Assembly (NCBI RefSeq): GCF_000423085.1
Contig: NZ_AUHH01000040.1
Location: 1 to 41,631 of the forward strand
Source: Granulicoccus phenolivorans DSM 17626 = NBRC 107789 = JCM 15570
GTDB lineage: Bacteria; Actinomycetota; Actinomycetes; Propionibacteriales; Propionibacteriaceae
Length of the DNA: 41,631 nucleotides
Reading direction: 5' to 3'
The translations under genes and the position numbers were made by a program. The notes below the pieces were generated by a model, which saw only the letters and a list, made by a program, of their open reading frames with translations, made no database searches and had not been told where the DNA came from. Shown piece by piece: positions 14,490 through 22,381 of the stretch; the first letter of the stretch is position 1; every line of letters begins with the position of its first letter.

Positions 14490-15428
14490 TCAGGCGGCGT
14501 TGCAGGCCTTGGCGTGGGTGGCGTCGCAGACCTGGCGGATCGGGTCGTAGAACTTGTCGTCGACCTTCACCGAGTACGGCTTGTCCTCGGGCATCTTGCA
14601 GGAGGCCTCATCGGTGCAGATGCCGTTGCTGACCATCCACTTCACGTTGGCGTGCTCCTGCAGGGCGGTACGCACCTTGGCCTGGGTGTCGGCATCCAGG
14701 GTGGTGGTGTTCATCGCGATCGGGGAGCCCGGGATCAGCGGGGACTCCCAGACCTGCTTCAGCTGGCCCTCCTTGAGCTGACCCTTCTTGATCAGGTCGG
14801 GAACCATCGAGTCCTGGGCGAACCCGGCGTCGCACTGGCCGCTGGCGGTCGACAGCATCGACGCGTCGTGCTTGCCGGCCAGGACCTGGGTGACGTCCTT
14901 GTTGGGATCGATGCCGACCTCGAGCAGGCCCGCGGACGGGAACAGGAAGCCCGAGGTGGAGGCGGCGTCGACGAAGCAGACCTTCTTGCCGCGGAAACCG
15001 CTCAGATCGGTGATCGTGGAATCGGCCGGGACCCATGCGGTGGAGTGGTAGCCGGGGGTGTCTCCGGGGTTCTTGACCGCGGAGGACACCGGCTCGATCG
15101 GGACCCCGCCGTCCTTGGCGATCTTGTAGGAGAACGGACCGTAACCGGCGATGTCGATCTTGCCGGCGCGCTGCCCCTCGATGACCGCGGCGTAGTTGGT
15201 GGCGTCCTGGAACTCCACCTTCTTGCCGGTGTCTTTCTCGAGCACCTTGATGACGTTCTCGTACTGCGAGCGCAGGCTGGAGGACTGCTCGGAGGGCACC
15301 GCCGCGAACACGATGGTGTCCTTGGCGCTGCTGGTCGGGGCGGACTGGGCGGAGGAGCCGCAGGCGGACAGCAGCAGGGCGGTGGCCCCGACCGCGGCGA
15401 CGGCAGCGAGCGAAGAGCGAGAGAACAC
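14490..15428 (-). CDS. phnD: PhnD, phosphonate-binding lipoprotein
   Basis: A 312-aa substrate-binding protein. The N-terminus is a lipoprotein signal ending LLLSAC, with the lipid Cys at residue 23, so it should sit on the outer face of the membrane. The core shows the PhnD pattern: FAAVPSEQSSSLRSQYENVI, GYGPFSYKIAKDGGVPIEP, HSTAWVPADSTITDLSGFRGKKVCFVD, and TSGFLFPSAGLLEVGIDP. The start codon is GTG at 15428 with AAGGAG five bases upstream. It is the first gene of the transport operon. The promoter must lie in 15429-15691. Confidence 0.92.
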   Translation of the reverse strand: MFSRSSLAAVAAVGATALLLSACGSSAQSAPTSSAKDTIVFAAVPSEQSSSLRSQYENVIKVLEKDTGKKVEFQDATNYAAVIEGQRAGKIDIAGYGPFSYKIAKDGGVPIEPVSSAVKNPGDTPGYHSTAWVPADSTITDLSGFRGKKVCFVDAASTSGFLFPSAGLLEVGIDPNKDVTQVLAGKHDASMLSTASGQCDAGFAQDSMVPDLIKKGQLKEGQLKQVWESPLIPGSPIAMNTTTLDADTQAKVRTALQEHANVKWMVSNGICTDEASCKMPEDKPYSVKVDDKFYDPIRQVCDATHAKACNAA

Positions 15429-15691
15429 GGGGACTCCTTGGGAGAACTGAAACTGGGCGTCCGGGGGGCCAGTTGGGTCCCAGAGATCAGATAATCCCTG
15501 CCGTGGTGCACTCGGATTACTGGCGAGTTAACTGCTGTCGACTCACAGGGGAAGGATTGGGACGCCGACCAGCCGGGCCCGGGTCGCGGGTGCCGGCGGG
15601 TCGGCAGAGCGCGGTTCGCTCGTGCGGAAAACCGGTCAGGAGTACGTGGAAACCGCTCAGGAGAAGACGGATTCCGGTCAGGAGAACGCGG
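15429..15691. other. phnD upstream region with TCAGGAG repeats
   Basis: No gene. It should hold the phnD promoter; I see AGTTAACT (15526-15533) as a perfect 8-base palindrome and TTATCT-like AT-rich sequence near 15487-15495, but no convincing -35/-10 pair. At 15636, 15657, 15678 and 15692 the heptamer TCAGGAG recurs at intervals of 21, 21 and 14 bases. The last copy contains the stop codon of the HAD gene (TTCTCCTGA on the minus strand). Confidence 0.7.
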
Positions 15692-16375
15692 TCAGGAGAA
15701 CATCGGCAGCGTCAACAGATCCGCGACCGAATCGATCAGGTGGTCCGGCGCGGCCTGCGCCAATTCGCTGCGCCCGGCGGCCCCGGACAACACCCCGACG
15801 GCGATGCCCCCGGAGCAGCGCGCGGCGGTCAGATCGGCCACGGTGTCGCCGACCGAGACGGTGCCGGCGACCGCGCGGACATCGGTGGCCTCCATCGCGT
15901 GGAAGATCAGGTAGGGCGCGGGCCGGCCGGCGGCGACGTCGTCGGTGGTGATCACCGCATCCAGGACCAGCCGCGCGTCGGGCTCGGTCGACCAGCCGAG
16001 TCCGCCCAGCAGCAGGTCGACGATCACCCGGTCGAAACCGGTGGTCAGGGCAACCTTGATCGAGCGGGCGCGCAGTTCGGCGATCACGTCCTCCGCGCCG
16101 GGCATCGGCCGCGGCGGGTGGTCGGCGTACGCCCGGGCGAGCAGGTCCCGGAACCGGTGGAACCGCTCCGACACCAGCTCCGGGGTCGGCTCCACCCCAC
16201 CGGCGCGCAGCAGCGCGGTGATCGCGGTGGCCTTGTCGGTGCCCAGATGGGTGCGCAGATCGGCCGGGGCGACCGGGGCGCCGGCCTCCTCCACGACGTG
16301 CTGCAGGGCGGCGTACACCTGACCGCCCTCTTCGATAGTGGTTCCTGCCATGTCCAGTGTGACCAAACCGATCAT
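15692..16375 (-). CDS. Phosphonatase-like HAD hydrolase
   Basis: A 227-aa HAD-superfamily protein beginning MIGLVTLDMAGTT, with nucleophile Asp8 in the DMAGT context shared by phosphonoacetaldehyde hydrolases (PhnX). Further motifs are LTTGFDR (motif II), the GRPAPYLIFHAME region, and VGDTVADLTAARCSG (motif IV). PhnX uses a cap-domain Lys as a Schiff base; a Lys in LGTDKATAI (about residue 47) is a candidate. The family is the phosphonatase-like group often found next to the FAD oxidoreductase type encoded divergently at 16450. TACGCT lies seven bases before the ATG, so the mRNA may be leaderless. The likely substrate is a phosphonate, or a phosphate ester, from the neighbouring oxidase; this is inference. 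Confidence 0.82.
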   Translation of the reverse strand: MIGLVTLDMAGTTIEEGGQVYAALQHVVEEAGAPVAPADLRTHLGTDKATAITALLRAGGVEPTPELVSERFHRFRDLLARAYADHPPRPMPGAEDVIAELRARSIKVALTTGFDRVIVDLLLGGLGWSTEPDARLVLDAVITTDDVAAGRPAPYLIFHAMEATDVRAVAGTVSVGDTVADLTAARCSGGIAVGVLSGAAGRSELAQAAPDHLIDSVADLLTLPMFS

Positions 16376-16382
16376 GGGGTTC

Positions 16383-16442
16383 AGCGTAGGGGCGCCGACC
16401 CGGGAGCCACCGGCGCCCCCGACCGAGGCGGCTGACTAGACT
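16383..16442. promoter_or_regulatory. Divergent -10 boxes for two apparently leaderless genes
   Basis: TAGACT (16437-16442, plus) ends seven bases before the GTG at 16450. TACGCT (minus strand, 16383-16388) ends seven bases before the ATG at 16375. Neither gene has a Shine-Dalgarno sequence, so transcription probably starts at the start codon in both directions. No -35 is clear. Confidence 0.5.
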
Positions 16443-16449
16443 CGCGGCC

Positions 16450-17544
16450 GTGACCGAGACCTGGGATGTCGTCGTTGTCGGAGCCGGAATCGTCGGCCTG
16501 GGCCATGCTGTCGCGGCGTGGGAGTCGGGCGCCTCGGTACTGGTGATCGACCGGACCCGGGCCGCGGTGGGCGCCTCGGTACGCAACTTCGGCCACGTCT
16601 GTGTGACCGGACAGGTGGATGAGCTGGCCGACCTGGCGGCGGTGGCCCGGGAGCGGTGGTTGTCCCTGGCCGGCCGCGCCGGCTTCTGGGCCGAGGAGTC
16701 CGGCGGGCTGGCGGTCGCCCGCACCCGCGCCCAGCTGGCCGTCCTGGAGGAGGTCGCCGGCAACAGCGACCGGGTCCGGCTGCTCGATGCCGCGGAGACC
16801 AACCGCGCCCTCGGGGGATCGGGTCGAGCCCTGGCCGGGCTGGCCCTGACCGCCGACATCCGGGTCGATCCCCGCACCGCCGTCCCCATGCTCGGGCAGT
16901 GGTTCGCCGCCCAGGACCGCGCCGAGATCCGCTGGGGCACCAGCTATCTCGGCCACGACGGGACCCGGATCCAGACTTCCCGCGGTCCGGTCGCGGCCGG
17001 TCGCGTGGTGATCTGCGCCAACTTCGACCTCGACCAGCTCTATCCCGACGTCGCCGCCGAGCACGGGATCCGCCGCTGCCTGCTGCAGATGCAACGCTGG
17101 GCCGACCCCGGATTCCGGCTGCGGCCGGCGGTGCTCACCGGGTCCTCCCTGCTGCGCTACGACGCCTTCTCCCGGACCACGGCGGCGGCCGGCGTACGCG
17201 CGGAACTGGCGGCCGACCAGCCCGACCTGCTCACCTACGACTGCAACGTGATGTTCACCCAGCGGCCCGACGGGACGTTGCTGGTAGGGGATTCCCATCG
17301 GTACGCCGAAGCGGCCGACCCGTTCACCGAGGCCCGGATCGACGAGGTGATCCGCGCCGATGTCAGTGACGTGCTCGGGGTGGCGCCGCCGGTGCTGGAG
17401 CGCTGGCAGGGGGTGTACGCCAAGGCCGAGCGACCCTACCTGCGGCGGCGCCTCGACGAGGTGGTCGAGGTGTGTTCGGTCACCACCGGGCTGGGGATGA
17501 CGATCGGGCTGGGGCTGGCTGCGCGGGAGCCGCTGGTCGGCTGA
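16450..17544 (+). CDS. FAD-dependent oxidoreductase of the phosphonate-linked DAO group (TIGR03364-like)
   Basis: A 364-aa flavoprotein with a Rossmann FAD motif (VVVVGAGIVGLGHA, about 6-19) and the D-amino-acid-oxidase fold; the C-terminus VTTGLGMTIGLGLAAREPLVG closes the FAD site. Features such as RNFGHVCVTGQ and CNVMFTQRPDGTLLVGDSH match, from memory, the group named for its linkage with phosphonatase-like genes. Recent work connects related enzymes to oxidation of N-substituted aminoethylphosphonates to phosphonoacetaldehyde. With the divergent HAD gene it may form a two-step hydrolytic route beside the C-P lyase genes. It is predicted leaderless with GTG start. The end converges on norZ with 36 bases between, where GCCCC/GGGGGC could be a weak hairpin. 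Confidence 0.83.
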   Translation: MTETWDVVVVGAGIVGLGHAVAAWESGASVLVIDRTRAAVGASVRNFGHVCVTGQVDELADLAAVARERWLSLAGRAGFWAEESGGLAVARTRAQLAVLEEVAGNSDRVRLLDAAETNRALGGSGRALAGLALTADIRVDPRTAVPMLGQWFAAQDRAEIRWGTSYLGHDGTRIQTSRGPVAAGRVVICANFDLDQLYPDVAAEHGIRRCLLQMQRWADPGFRLRPAVLTGSSLLRYDAFSRTTAAAGVRAELAADQPDLLTYDCNVMFTQRPDGTLLVGDSHRYAEAADPFTEARIDEVIRADVSDVLGVAPPVLERWQGVYAKAERPYLRRRLDEVVEVCSVTTGLGMTIGLGLAAREPLVG

Positions 17545-17580
17545 CTCCCGGCCGCAGCCGGCCCCTGGTCCGGGGGCGAC

Positions 17581-20019
17581 TCAGTCGCGCCGATCGACCG
17601 GTTCGGACGCCAAGGCCTCCTCGGCTTCGGCCACCTCGGCGGGATCCTCGGTGAACACCGAGCCGAGCTTCTGCCGGGCGCCGTGCTTGCGCAGCGAGTG
17701 CCCGGTGAGCAGCCCGACCATGAACACCCCGATCGACAGCCCGCCGATGGTGAACACGATGTCGCCGGGCGTACGCAGCCACTTCAGCACGTCCAAGGCC
17801 GGGGTGGAGAGGAACTCCGCGCTGCGCGCCCACCACAGGCCGTCGTTGATCGAGGCCCACGCCTGGGCCAGCCCCAGCGGCAGCAGGCTGATCAGCGCCA
17901 TCATCAGCAGGCCGATGTTGAGTCCCCAGAACCCGATCTTGATCGGCAGTTCCCGCCATTCCCGGCCCGGCATCAGGCTGCGTACGCAGAACAGGATCAG
18001 GCCGATGCCGAGCATCCCGTACACCCCGAACAGGGCGGTGTGGCCGTGCAGCGGGGTCAGGTTCAGCCCCTGCACGAAGAACAGCGAGATCGGCGGGTTG
18101 ATCAGGAACCCGAAGATGCCGGCGCCCAGCATATTCCAGAACGACACCGAGACGAAGAAGTAGACCGCCCACTTGTAGCCCGCGGCCCAGGTGCTCACCT
18201 TCAGCAACCGCAGATTCCGGAAGGCCTCGAAGCCGACCAGGGCCAACGGGACGACCTCCAGGGCACTGAACGCCGCGCTCCAGGCCATCACCACATCGTT
18301 GGATCCGGTGAAGTACAGGTGGTGGCCGGTGCCGATGATGCCGCCGAGCAGGAAGACCGTGGTCGAGGAGATCGTGGCCGTGGCCGCCGAGGAGGCCCGG
18401 ATCAGCTTCAGCCGGGCAAACAGGAACGCGATCACCACGGTCGCGAAGACCTCGAAGAAGCCCTCCACCCACAGGTGCACCACCCACCAGCGCCAGTACT
18501 CGGTGATCGACAGATGCGTGTTGTGGCCCATCCCGAACGCCGCCCCGAAGAAGCCGGCGATCGCCAACGAGCTCATCAGCAGCATCACGATCAGCGTCCG
18601 CTGCCCGCCGCCGGCCAGCGGTGCCGTCTCGGTGGGGACATTGCCCTCCCCGCGGCGGGAGCGTGCCAAGGCCGGCCACATGCCGCGGGCCATCAGCACG
18701 AACCACAGCATCAGGCCGACGAACAGCCCGATCTGCCAGAACCGGGCCAGGTCGAGGTACTCCATGCCGGTGGTACCGAACCACCAGGTGAGGGTCGCTC
18801 CGGGAGTCATCCGACCGGTCAGCGAGAACCACTGGCCCGCCATCGCCCCGAGCACCACGACCACCAGGGCCACGAACAGGAAGTTCACCCCGAACCGCTG
18901 GAACTTCGGTTCCTTCCCACCGACCGCCGGGGCCACGTACAGGCCGGTGGCGAGCCAGGCGGTGGCGATCCAGAGCACCCCGAGTTCGGTGTGCCAGGTG
19001 CGGGTGACCGAGTACGGCAGGATCTTGTCGATCGGGATGCCGTACAGCGCGCCCCCTTCCACGCCGTAGTGGGCGGTGATGATCCCGACCGCGATCTGCA
19101 GCACGAACAGGAAGCCGACCAGGTAGAAGTACTTGATCGTGGCCTTCTGGGACGGGGTCGAGCGGTAGCCGAGCAGCGGATCGCGCTCGGGGATCTTCTC
19201 GGGCCGCTCGTCCTCGCCGGCGTGGTAGTTGTGATACCAGACCATGCCCGCGATGCCGCCCAGCAGCAGGATGAAGCTGATGATGCTCCACAGGATGTTC
19301 GGGGTGGTCGGCACATTGTCGATCAACGGTTCGTGTGGCCAGTTCTGGGTGTAGGTCCACTGCTCCCCGGGCGCATTCGTCGAGGCCGCCCAGCTGCTCC
19401 ACCAGAAGAAGTCGTTCATCGCCTGCATCGCGGCGGGATCGGTCAGCGTCCCGGCCGGGATGGCGTACGGCTCATGGCCGGCGGCGAAGATCTGGGCATA
19501 GTGCGCGGAGTTTGCCCGCCAGGCCTCCACCCGCAGCGGATCCAGGGTGACCGTACCCGTTGCCGGATCGTAGGTGTTGGTCCGCAGCAGTTGCTTCAAC
19601 CGCTCCTTGAGTGCGGCCTGCCGCTCCGGCACGAGGTCGGTGTAGCTGGCGGCGCCCTCCTGCTGGGCGTACCGATCGAGGATGAAGACGGCCTCCCGAT
19701 GCAGCCAGTCCGCGGTCCAGTCCGGCGCCACGTAGGCCCCGTGGCCCCAGACCGAGCCGATCTGCTGGCCCCCGATGGACTGCCAGACCTGTTGGCCGTG
19801 CAGGATCTGGCCCTCGGAGATGATCTCGGTCCCGTCAGTGCTGACCACGCTGCTCGGATAGGGCGGTTTGTGCTGGCGGATCTGATCGCCCATGTAGAGC
19901 AGCACGGTGAAGGAGAACACCACCACACCGATCAGCGCGATCCACCACCTCCGATTGCGCCGCGCCGCCGAACCCCGGCTCGGCGGGGCTGATTCGGAAG
20001 GTTCTACATCGATCGCCAT
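17581..20019 (-). CDS. norZ: Quinol-dependent nitric oxide reductase (qNor)
   Basis: An 812-aa single-subunit membrane enzyme that reduces two NO to N2O using quinol. The N-terminal part (about 25-250) is the fused cytochrome-c-like domain between two helices, typical of qNor and without a CxxCH heme c motif. The catalytic half has many membrane helices and hallmark segments WWVVHLWVEGFFEVFATVV, GTGHHLYFTGSNDVVMAWSA and LNLTPLHGHTALFGVYGM, which carry the heme and FeB His ligands. The frame begins at a GTG (20028), but the ATG at 20019 has AAGGAG eight bases upstream, so I start there. It is monocistronic and probably serves NO detoxification or truncated denitrification. The C-terminus has a short acidic cytosolic tail. 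Confidence 0.94.
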   Translation of the reverse strand: MAIDVEPSESAPPSRGSAARRNRRWWIALIGVVVFSFTVLLYMGDQIRQHKPPYPSSVVSTDGTEIISEGQILHGQQVWQSIGGQQIGSVWGHGAYVAPDWTADWLHREAVFILDRYAQQEGAASYTDLVPERQAALKERLKQLLRTNTYDPATGTVTLDPLRVEAWRANSAHYAQIFAAGHEPYAIPAGTLTDPAAMQAMNDFFWWSSWAASTNAPGEQWTYTQNWPHEPLIDNVPTTPNILWSIISFILLLGGIAGMVWYHNYHAGEDERPEKIPERDPLLGYRSTPSQKATIKYFYLVGFLFVLQIAVGIITAHYGVEGGALYGIPIDKILPYSVTRTWHTELGVLWIATAWLATGLYVAPAVGGKEPKFQRFGVNFLFVALVVVVLGAMAGQWFSLTGRMTPGATLTWWFGTTGMEYLDLARFWQIGLFVGLMLWFVLMARGMWPALARSRRGEGNVPTETAPLAGGGQRTLIVMLLMSSLAIAGFFGAAFGMGHNTHLSITEYWRWWVVHLWVEGFFEVFATVVIAFLFARLKLIRASSAATATISSTTVFLLGGIIGTGHHLYFTGSNDVVMAWSAAFSALEVVPLALVGFEAFRNLRLLKVSTWAAGYKWAVYFFVSVSFWNMLGAGIFGFLINPPISLFFVQGLNLTPLHGHTALFGVYGMLGIGLILFCVRSLMPGREWRELPIKIGFWGLNIGLLMMALISLLPLGLAQAWASINDGLWWARSAEFLSTPALDVLKWLRTPGDIVFTIGGLSIGVFMVGLLTGHSLRKHGARQKLGSVFTEDPAEVAEAEEALASEPVDRRD

Positions 20020-20162
20020 GACCCTCACTCCTTGTGAAGACGGTATTTTGCACGGACGACTGATGATTAATATTCCATGAGGGTGCGCGGGTGTCCACGG
20101 TCGGCGGCTGTGAGGGTGCGCACGTTGTCAGCGCGGGCACCGGGGTGGGGTGGCAGAACGCA
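20020..20162. other. norZ upstream region
   Basis: No gene. An AT-rich patch (20061-20076, TGATGATTAATATTCC) is the only such stretch nearby and probably belongs to the norZ promoter or an NO-responsive operator. I cannot assign NsrR, NorR or FNR sites with confidence. Confidence 0.4.
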
Positions 20163-20196
20163 ACGGACCCCGGGGGAGTGTTCCCCCGGGGTCCGT
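20163..20196 (-). terminator. Strong terminator of the LGFP/NlpC gene
   Basis: ACGGACCCCGGGGGA (20163-20177) and TCCCCCGGGGTCCGT (20182-20196) form a perfect 15-bp stem with a 4-base loop, 31 bases after the stop codon, followed on the minus strand by TTGCGTTCT. Confidence 0.88.
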
Positions 20197-20227
20197 CCGG
20201 TGTCGGTGCTGCAGAAGGTGTCGCGGC

Positions 20228-21844
20228 TCAGAAGAAGGTGATGCCCTGCGGTGAGTCGTTGCCCCAGCTGAGCGGGCGCACCGCGACCGGCTTGGAGTAG
20301 TTGGAGGCGTCGATCACCTGGCCGCCGCCGACGTAGATGCCCACGTGCGACAGGCCCGAGTAGTAGACGACCAGGTCGCCGGGCTGCAGTTCGCTGAGCG
20401 GGATCTTCCGGCCGGCGTAGTACTGCTGCTGGGAGGTACGCGGGACGCTGATCCCGGCGGCGCGCATCGCGGCGCTGGTCAGGCCGGAGCAGTCCCACAC
20501 GTCGGGGCCGTTGCCGCCCATCTGGTAGGCGTCACCGAGCTGGGCGTAGGCGAAGTCGACCGCGGCCTTGCGGCGCCAGTCCTGGGTGTTCCACTCCAGG
20601 GTGCCGCCCTCGAAGTTCTGTGCGTAGCCGTTGCCCTTGGCCCATTCCTTGCCGGTCGGGAAGCCGAGGGCGCCGTTCTCCCAGCCCTGGTTGGCGTACA
20701 TCACGCCGAGCGCACCCCACACCGGGTAGGCGCCGATGCCGGGGGCCCAGAAGACGCTGCCGCCGGCGAAGTCCTGGACGCAGCCGCCCTCCTTGAGGCT
20801 GCACCGCTCGGGCTTGGTCGGGTAGCCGAGTCGGCCGCCCTCCCAGCCTTCCTGGCCGAGCACGCTGCGGATGGCGCCCTGCACGGCGTAGGTGCCGACG
20901 CCGGGGGCGAAGAAGATGGTGCCGCCGGTGTAGTCCTGGACGCAGCCGCCGTTGACCAGGCCACAGCGCTCGCCCTGTACCGGGTAGCCCAGCGAGCCGT
21001 TCTCCCAGCCGCGGGCGGCGTAGGTCGCGCCGATCGCGCCCCAGACCGGGAAGGCGCCGTTACCGGGGGACCACAGCACGGTGCCGCCGGTGAAGTCCTG
21101 GACACAGCCGCCGCCGGCCAGCCCGCAGCGCTCGCTCTGCACGGGGTAGCCCAGGGCGCCGTTCTCCCAGCCACGGCTGGCGTACGCGCCCTTGATGGCG
21201 CCGGCGACGGTGTACGCGTCCCGCCCGGGCGACCAGAAGACGGTGCCGCCGGCGAAGTCCTGGACGCAGCCGCCGCCGGTCAGCCCGCAGCGCTCGGCGC
21301 TGACCGGGTAGCCGAGGCGGCCGGTCTCCCAGCCCTCGGCGGCGTAGCGGCCCTTGATCGCGCCGGTGACGAACTGGGCGCCGGTGGCGTTGGTCCACAT
21401 GATGGTGCCGTTGGTGAAGTCCTGGACGCAGCCGCCGTCGGCGAGGCCGCAGCGCTCGGCGGTGACCGGGGTGCCGACCCGCGCGGCGCCCAGCTGGGTG
21501 TACAGCGCGCCGATCGCGCCCTTCGGCTCCAGCGCAGCCTGCGCCTGGGCCGTGGGGGTGGGGATCGGGGTCGGGGTGGCACTCGGGGTGGGGGTCGGCG
21601 TCGGGGTCGCGCTCGGGGTGGGCGTCGGCGTCGGGGTGGCGCTGGGCGTGGCCGACGGAGTCGGAGTGGCGCTCGGGGTCGGGGACGCGCTCGCGGCGGC
21701 AGACCCGCTCGGGGTGGCCGTCGGGGTCGGAGTCGGGGTAGGGGTCGGCGTCGGGGCTGCCTGTGCCGGGCTCACCGCCGTCAACATGCTGGCGCTGATG
21801 GCGGCGACTGCCGCGACCGCGCCGATCATCTTCTTCAAGCCCAT
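20228..21844 (-). CDS. Secreted LGFP-repeat NlpC/P60 endopeptidase
   Basis: A 538-aa exported wall hydrolase. Residues 1-29 are a signal peptide (AQA cleavage), then a long Pro-Thr/Ser linker (PTPTPT type) to about residue 105. Six LGFP repeats follow (about 115-415), five with the Cys pair CGL..GGC. The C-terminal NlpC/P60 domain (about 425-538) has catalytic Cys452 in [16 protein letters not shown] and His500 in [11 protein letters not shown]; such enzymes cut gamma-D-Glu-diamino acid bonds in stem peptides. The start is at 21844 rather than the upstream Met at 21898, which lies before the predicted transcription start. It is closely similar to the 852-2462 protein in linker and repeats but has a different catalytic domain. 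Confidence 0.9.
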   Translation of the reverse strand: MGLKKMIGAVAAVAAISASMLTAVSPAQAAPTPTPTPTPTPTATPSGSAAASASPTPSATPTPSATPSATPTPTPTPSATPTPTPTPSATPTPIPTPTAQAQAALEPKGAIGALYTQLGAARVGTPVTAERCGLADGGCVQDFTNGTIMWTNATGAQFVTGAIKGRYAAEGWETGRLGYPVSAERCGLTGGGCVQDFAGGTVFWSPGRDAYTVAGAIKGAYASRGWENGALGYPVQSERCGLAGGGCVQDFTGGTVLWSPGNGAFPVWGAIGATYAARGWENGSLGYPVQGERCGLVNGGCVQDYTGGTIFFAPGVGTYAVQGAIRSVLGQEGWEGGRLGYPTKPERCSLKEGGCVQDFAGGSVFWAPGIGAYPVWGALGVMYANQGWENGALGFPTGKEWAKGNGYAQNFEGGTLEWNTQDWRRKAAVDFAYAQLGDAYQMGGNGPDVWDCSGLTSAAMRAAGISVPRTSQQQYYAGRKIPLSELQPGDLVVYYSGLSHVGIYVGGGQVIDASNYSKPVAVRPLSWGNDSPQGITFF

Positions 21845-21886
21845 CGGGAACCCCCGCCTCGCGTGTGTATACCTGTTCCGCGGATA

Positions 21887-21927
21887 ATCCTGAGACATGG
21901 CTGAAGTAATTGCAAACCGGTAACGAT
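21887..21927 (-). promoter_or_regulatory. Promoter with upstream box, twin of the one at 774-815
   Basis: On the minus strand: ATCGTTACCGG, then -35 TTGCAA (21910-21915), 17 bases, -10 CAGGAT (21887-21892). Against the promoter at 774-815 the upstream box, -35, spacing, -10 and a TTCAG within the spacer are the same. MtrA controls wall hydrolases in actinobacteria and would be a natural candidate for the upstream box; that is inference. Confidence 0.7.
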
Positions 21928-22202
21928 TACAACGGAACGGTACAAAGCCCTTTGGCGCGGGTTGTCTCGGTGCTATTGAGGGTCTCGGCCCTAAGAAATC
22001 TGGGCGATCCTGTGCGTGTCATCAGACTCGCCGACCCGGCGGTGAAGCGCCACCCGAGCACCGCGCAGGTGTGCGATCTCACACCCCGAATCGGAACGAA
22101 ACGATCGCCCGGGTTCCCGGCGGGCGGCCCTCGGAAATCTCCTGTGTACCCGGTGTGTACCCGCCGGGCGTGCCCGGGGTGGCCTGCCGGTGAGACGAGA
22201 AC
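21928..22202. other. Intergenic region upstream of the LGFP/NlpC promoter
   Basis: No supported gene. The plus-strand frame at 21910-22275 has no ribosome site and runs into the tRNA, so I reject it. I looked for a c-di-AMP (ydaO) riboswitch because such elements precede many actinobacterial wall hydrolase genes, but the conserved segments are not evident and the predicted transcript starts downstream of this region. Confidence 0.5.
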
Positions 22203-22232
22203 GCCCGGAGCGCGTCGTACCGCACTCCGGGC
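22203..22232 (-). terminator. Terminator of the tRNA-Glu transcript
   Basis: GCCCGGAG (22203-22210) and CTCCGGGC (22225-22232) pair perfectly just past the tRNA 3' end on the minus strand, followed by GTTCTCG. Confidence 0.7.
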
Positions 22233-22237
22233 TATTG

Positions 22238-22310
22238 CATCCCCAACGGGATTCGAACCCGCGCTGCCGCCTTGAAAGGGCGGTGTCCTAGGCCGCTAGA
22301 CGATGGGGAC
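22238..22310 (-). tRNA. tRNA-Glu (UUC anticodon)
   Basis: On the minus strand a 73-base cloverleaf. The anticodon stem CCGCC/GGCGG encloses the loop CTTTCAA (anticodon TTC). The T arm is CGGGTTCGAATCCCG. The D arm CGTCTAGCGGCCTAGGAC is the usual Glu type. The acceptor GTCCCCA/TGGGGAT pairs with a G-U at the first position. CCA is not encoded. TATACT on the minus strand (22338-22343) is the likely -10. Confidence 0.93.
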
Positions 22311-22381
22311 CCAGCCCTGCAATCAGAGCCAAGGGCGAGTATAACCGTACCCGGCCCGTGCTGCCCAACTCGTGGGCGCGC

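Noticed and set aside
17683-19992. 769-aa plus-strand open frame opposite norZ
   Set aside because: His/Gln/Arg/Gly-rich antisense shadow of a recognised enzyme.
21900-22100. Possible ydaO (c-di-AMP) riboswitch before the LGFP/NlpC gene
   Set aside because: The conserved pieces are not visible and the strong promoter lies downstream of this region.
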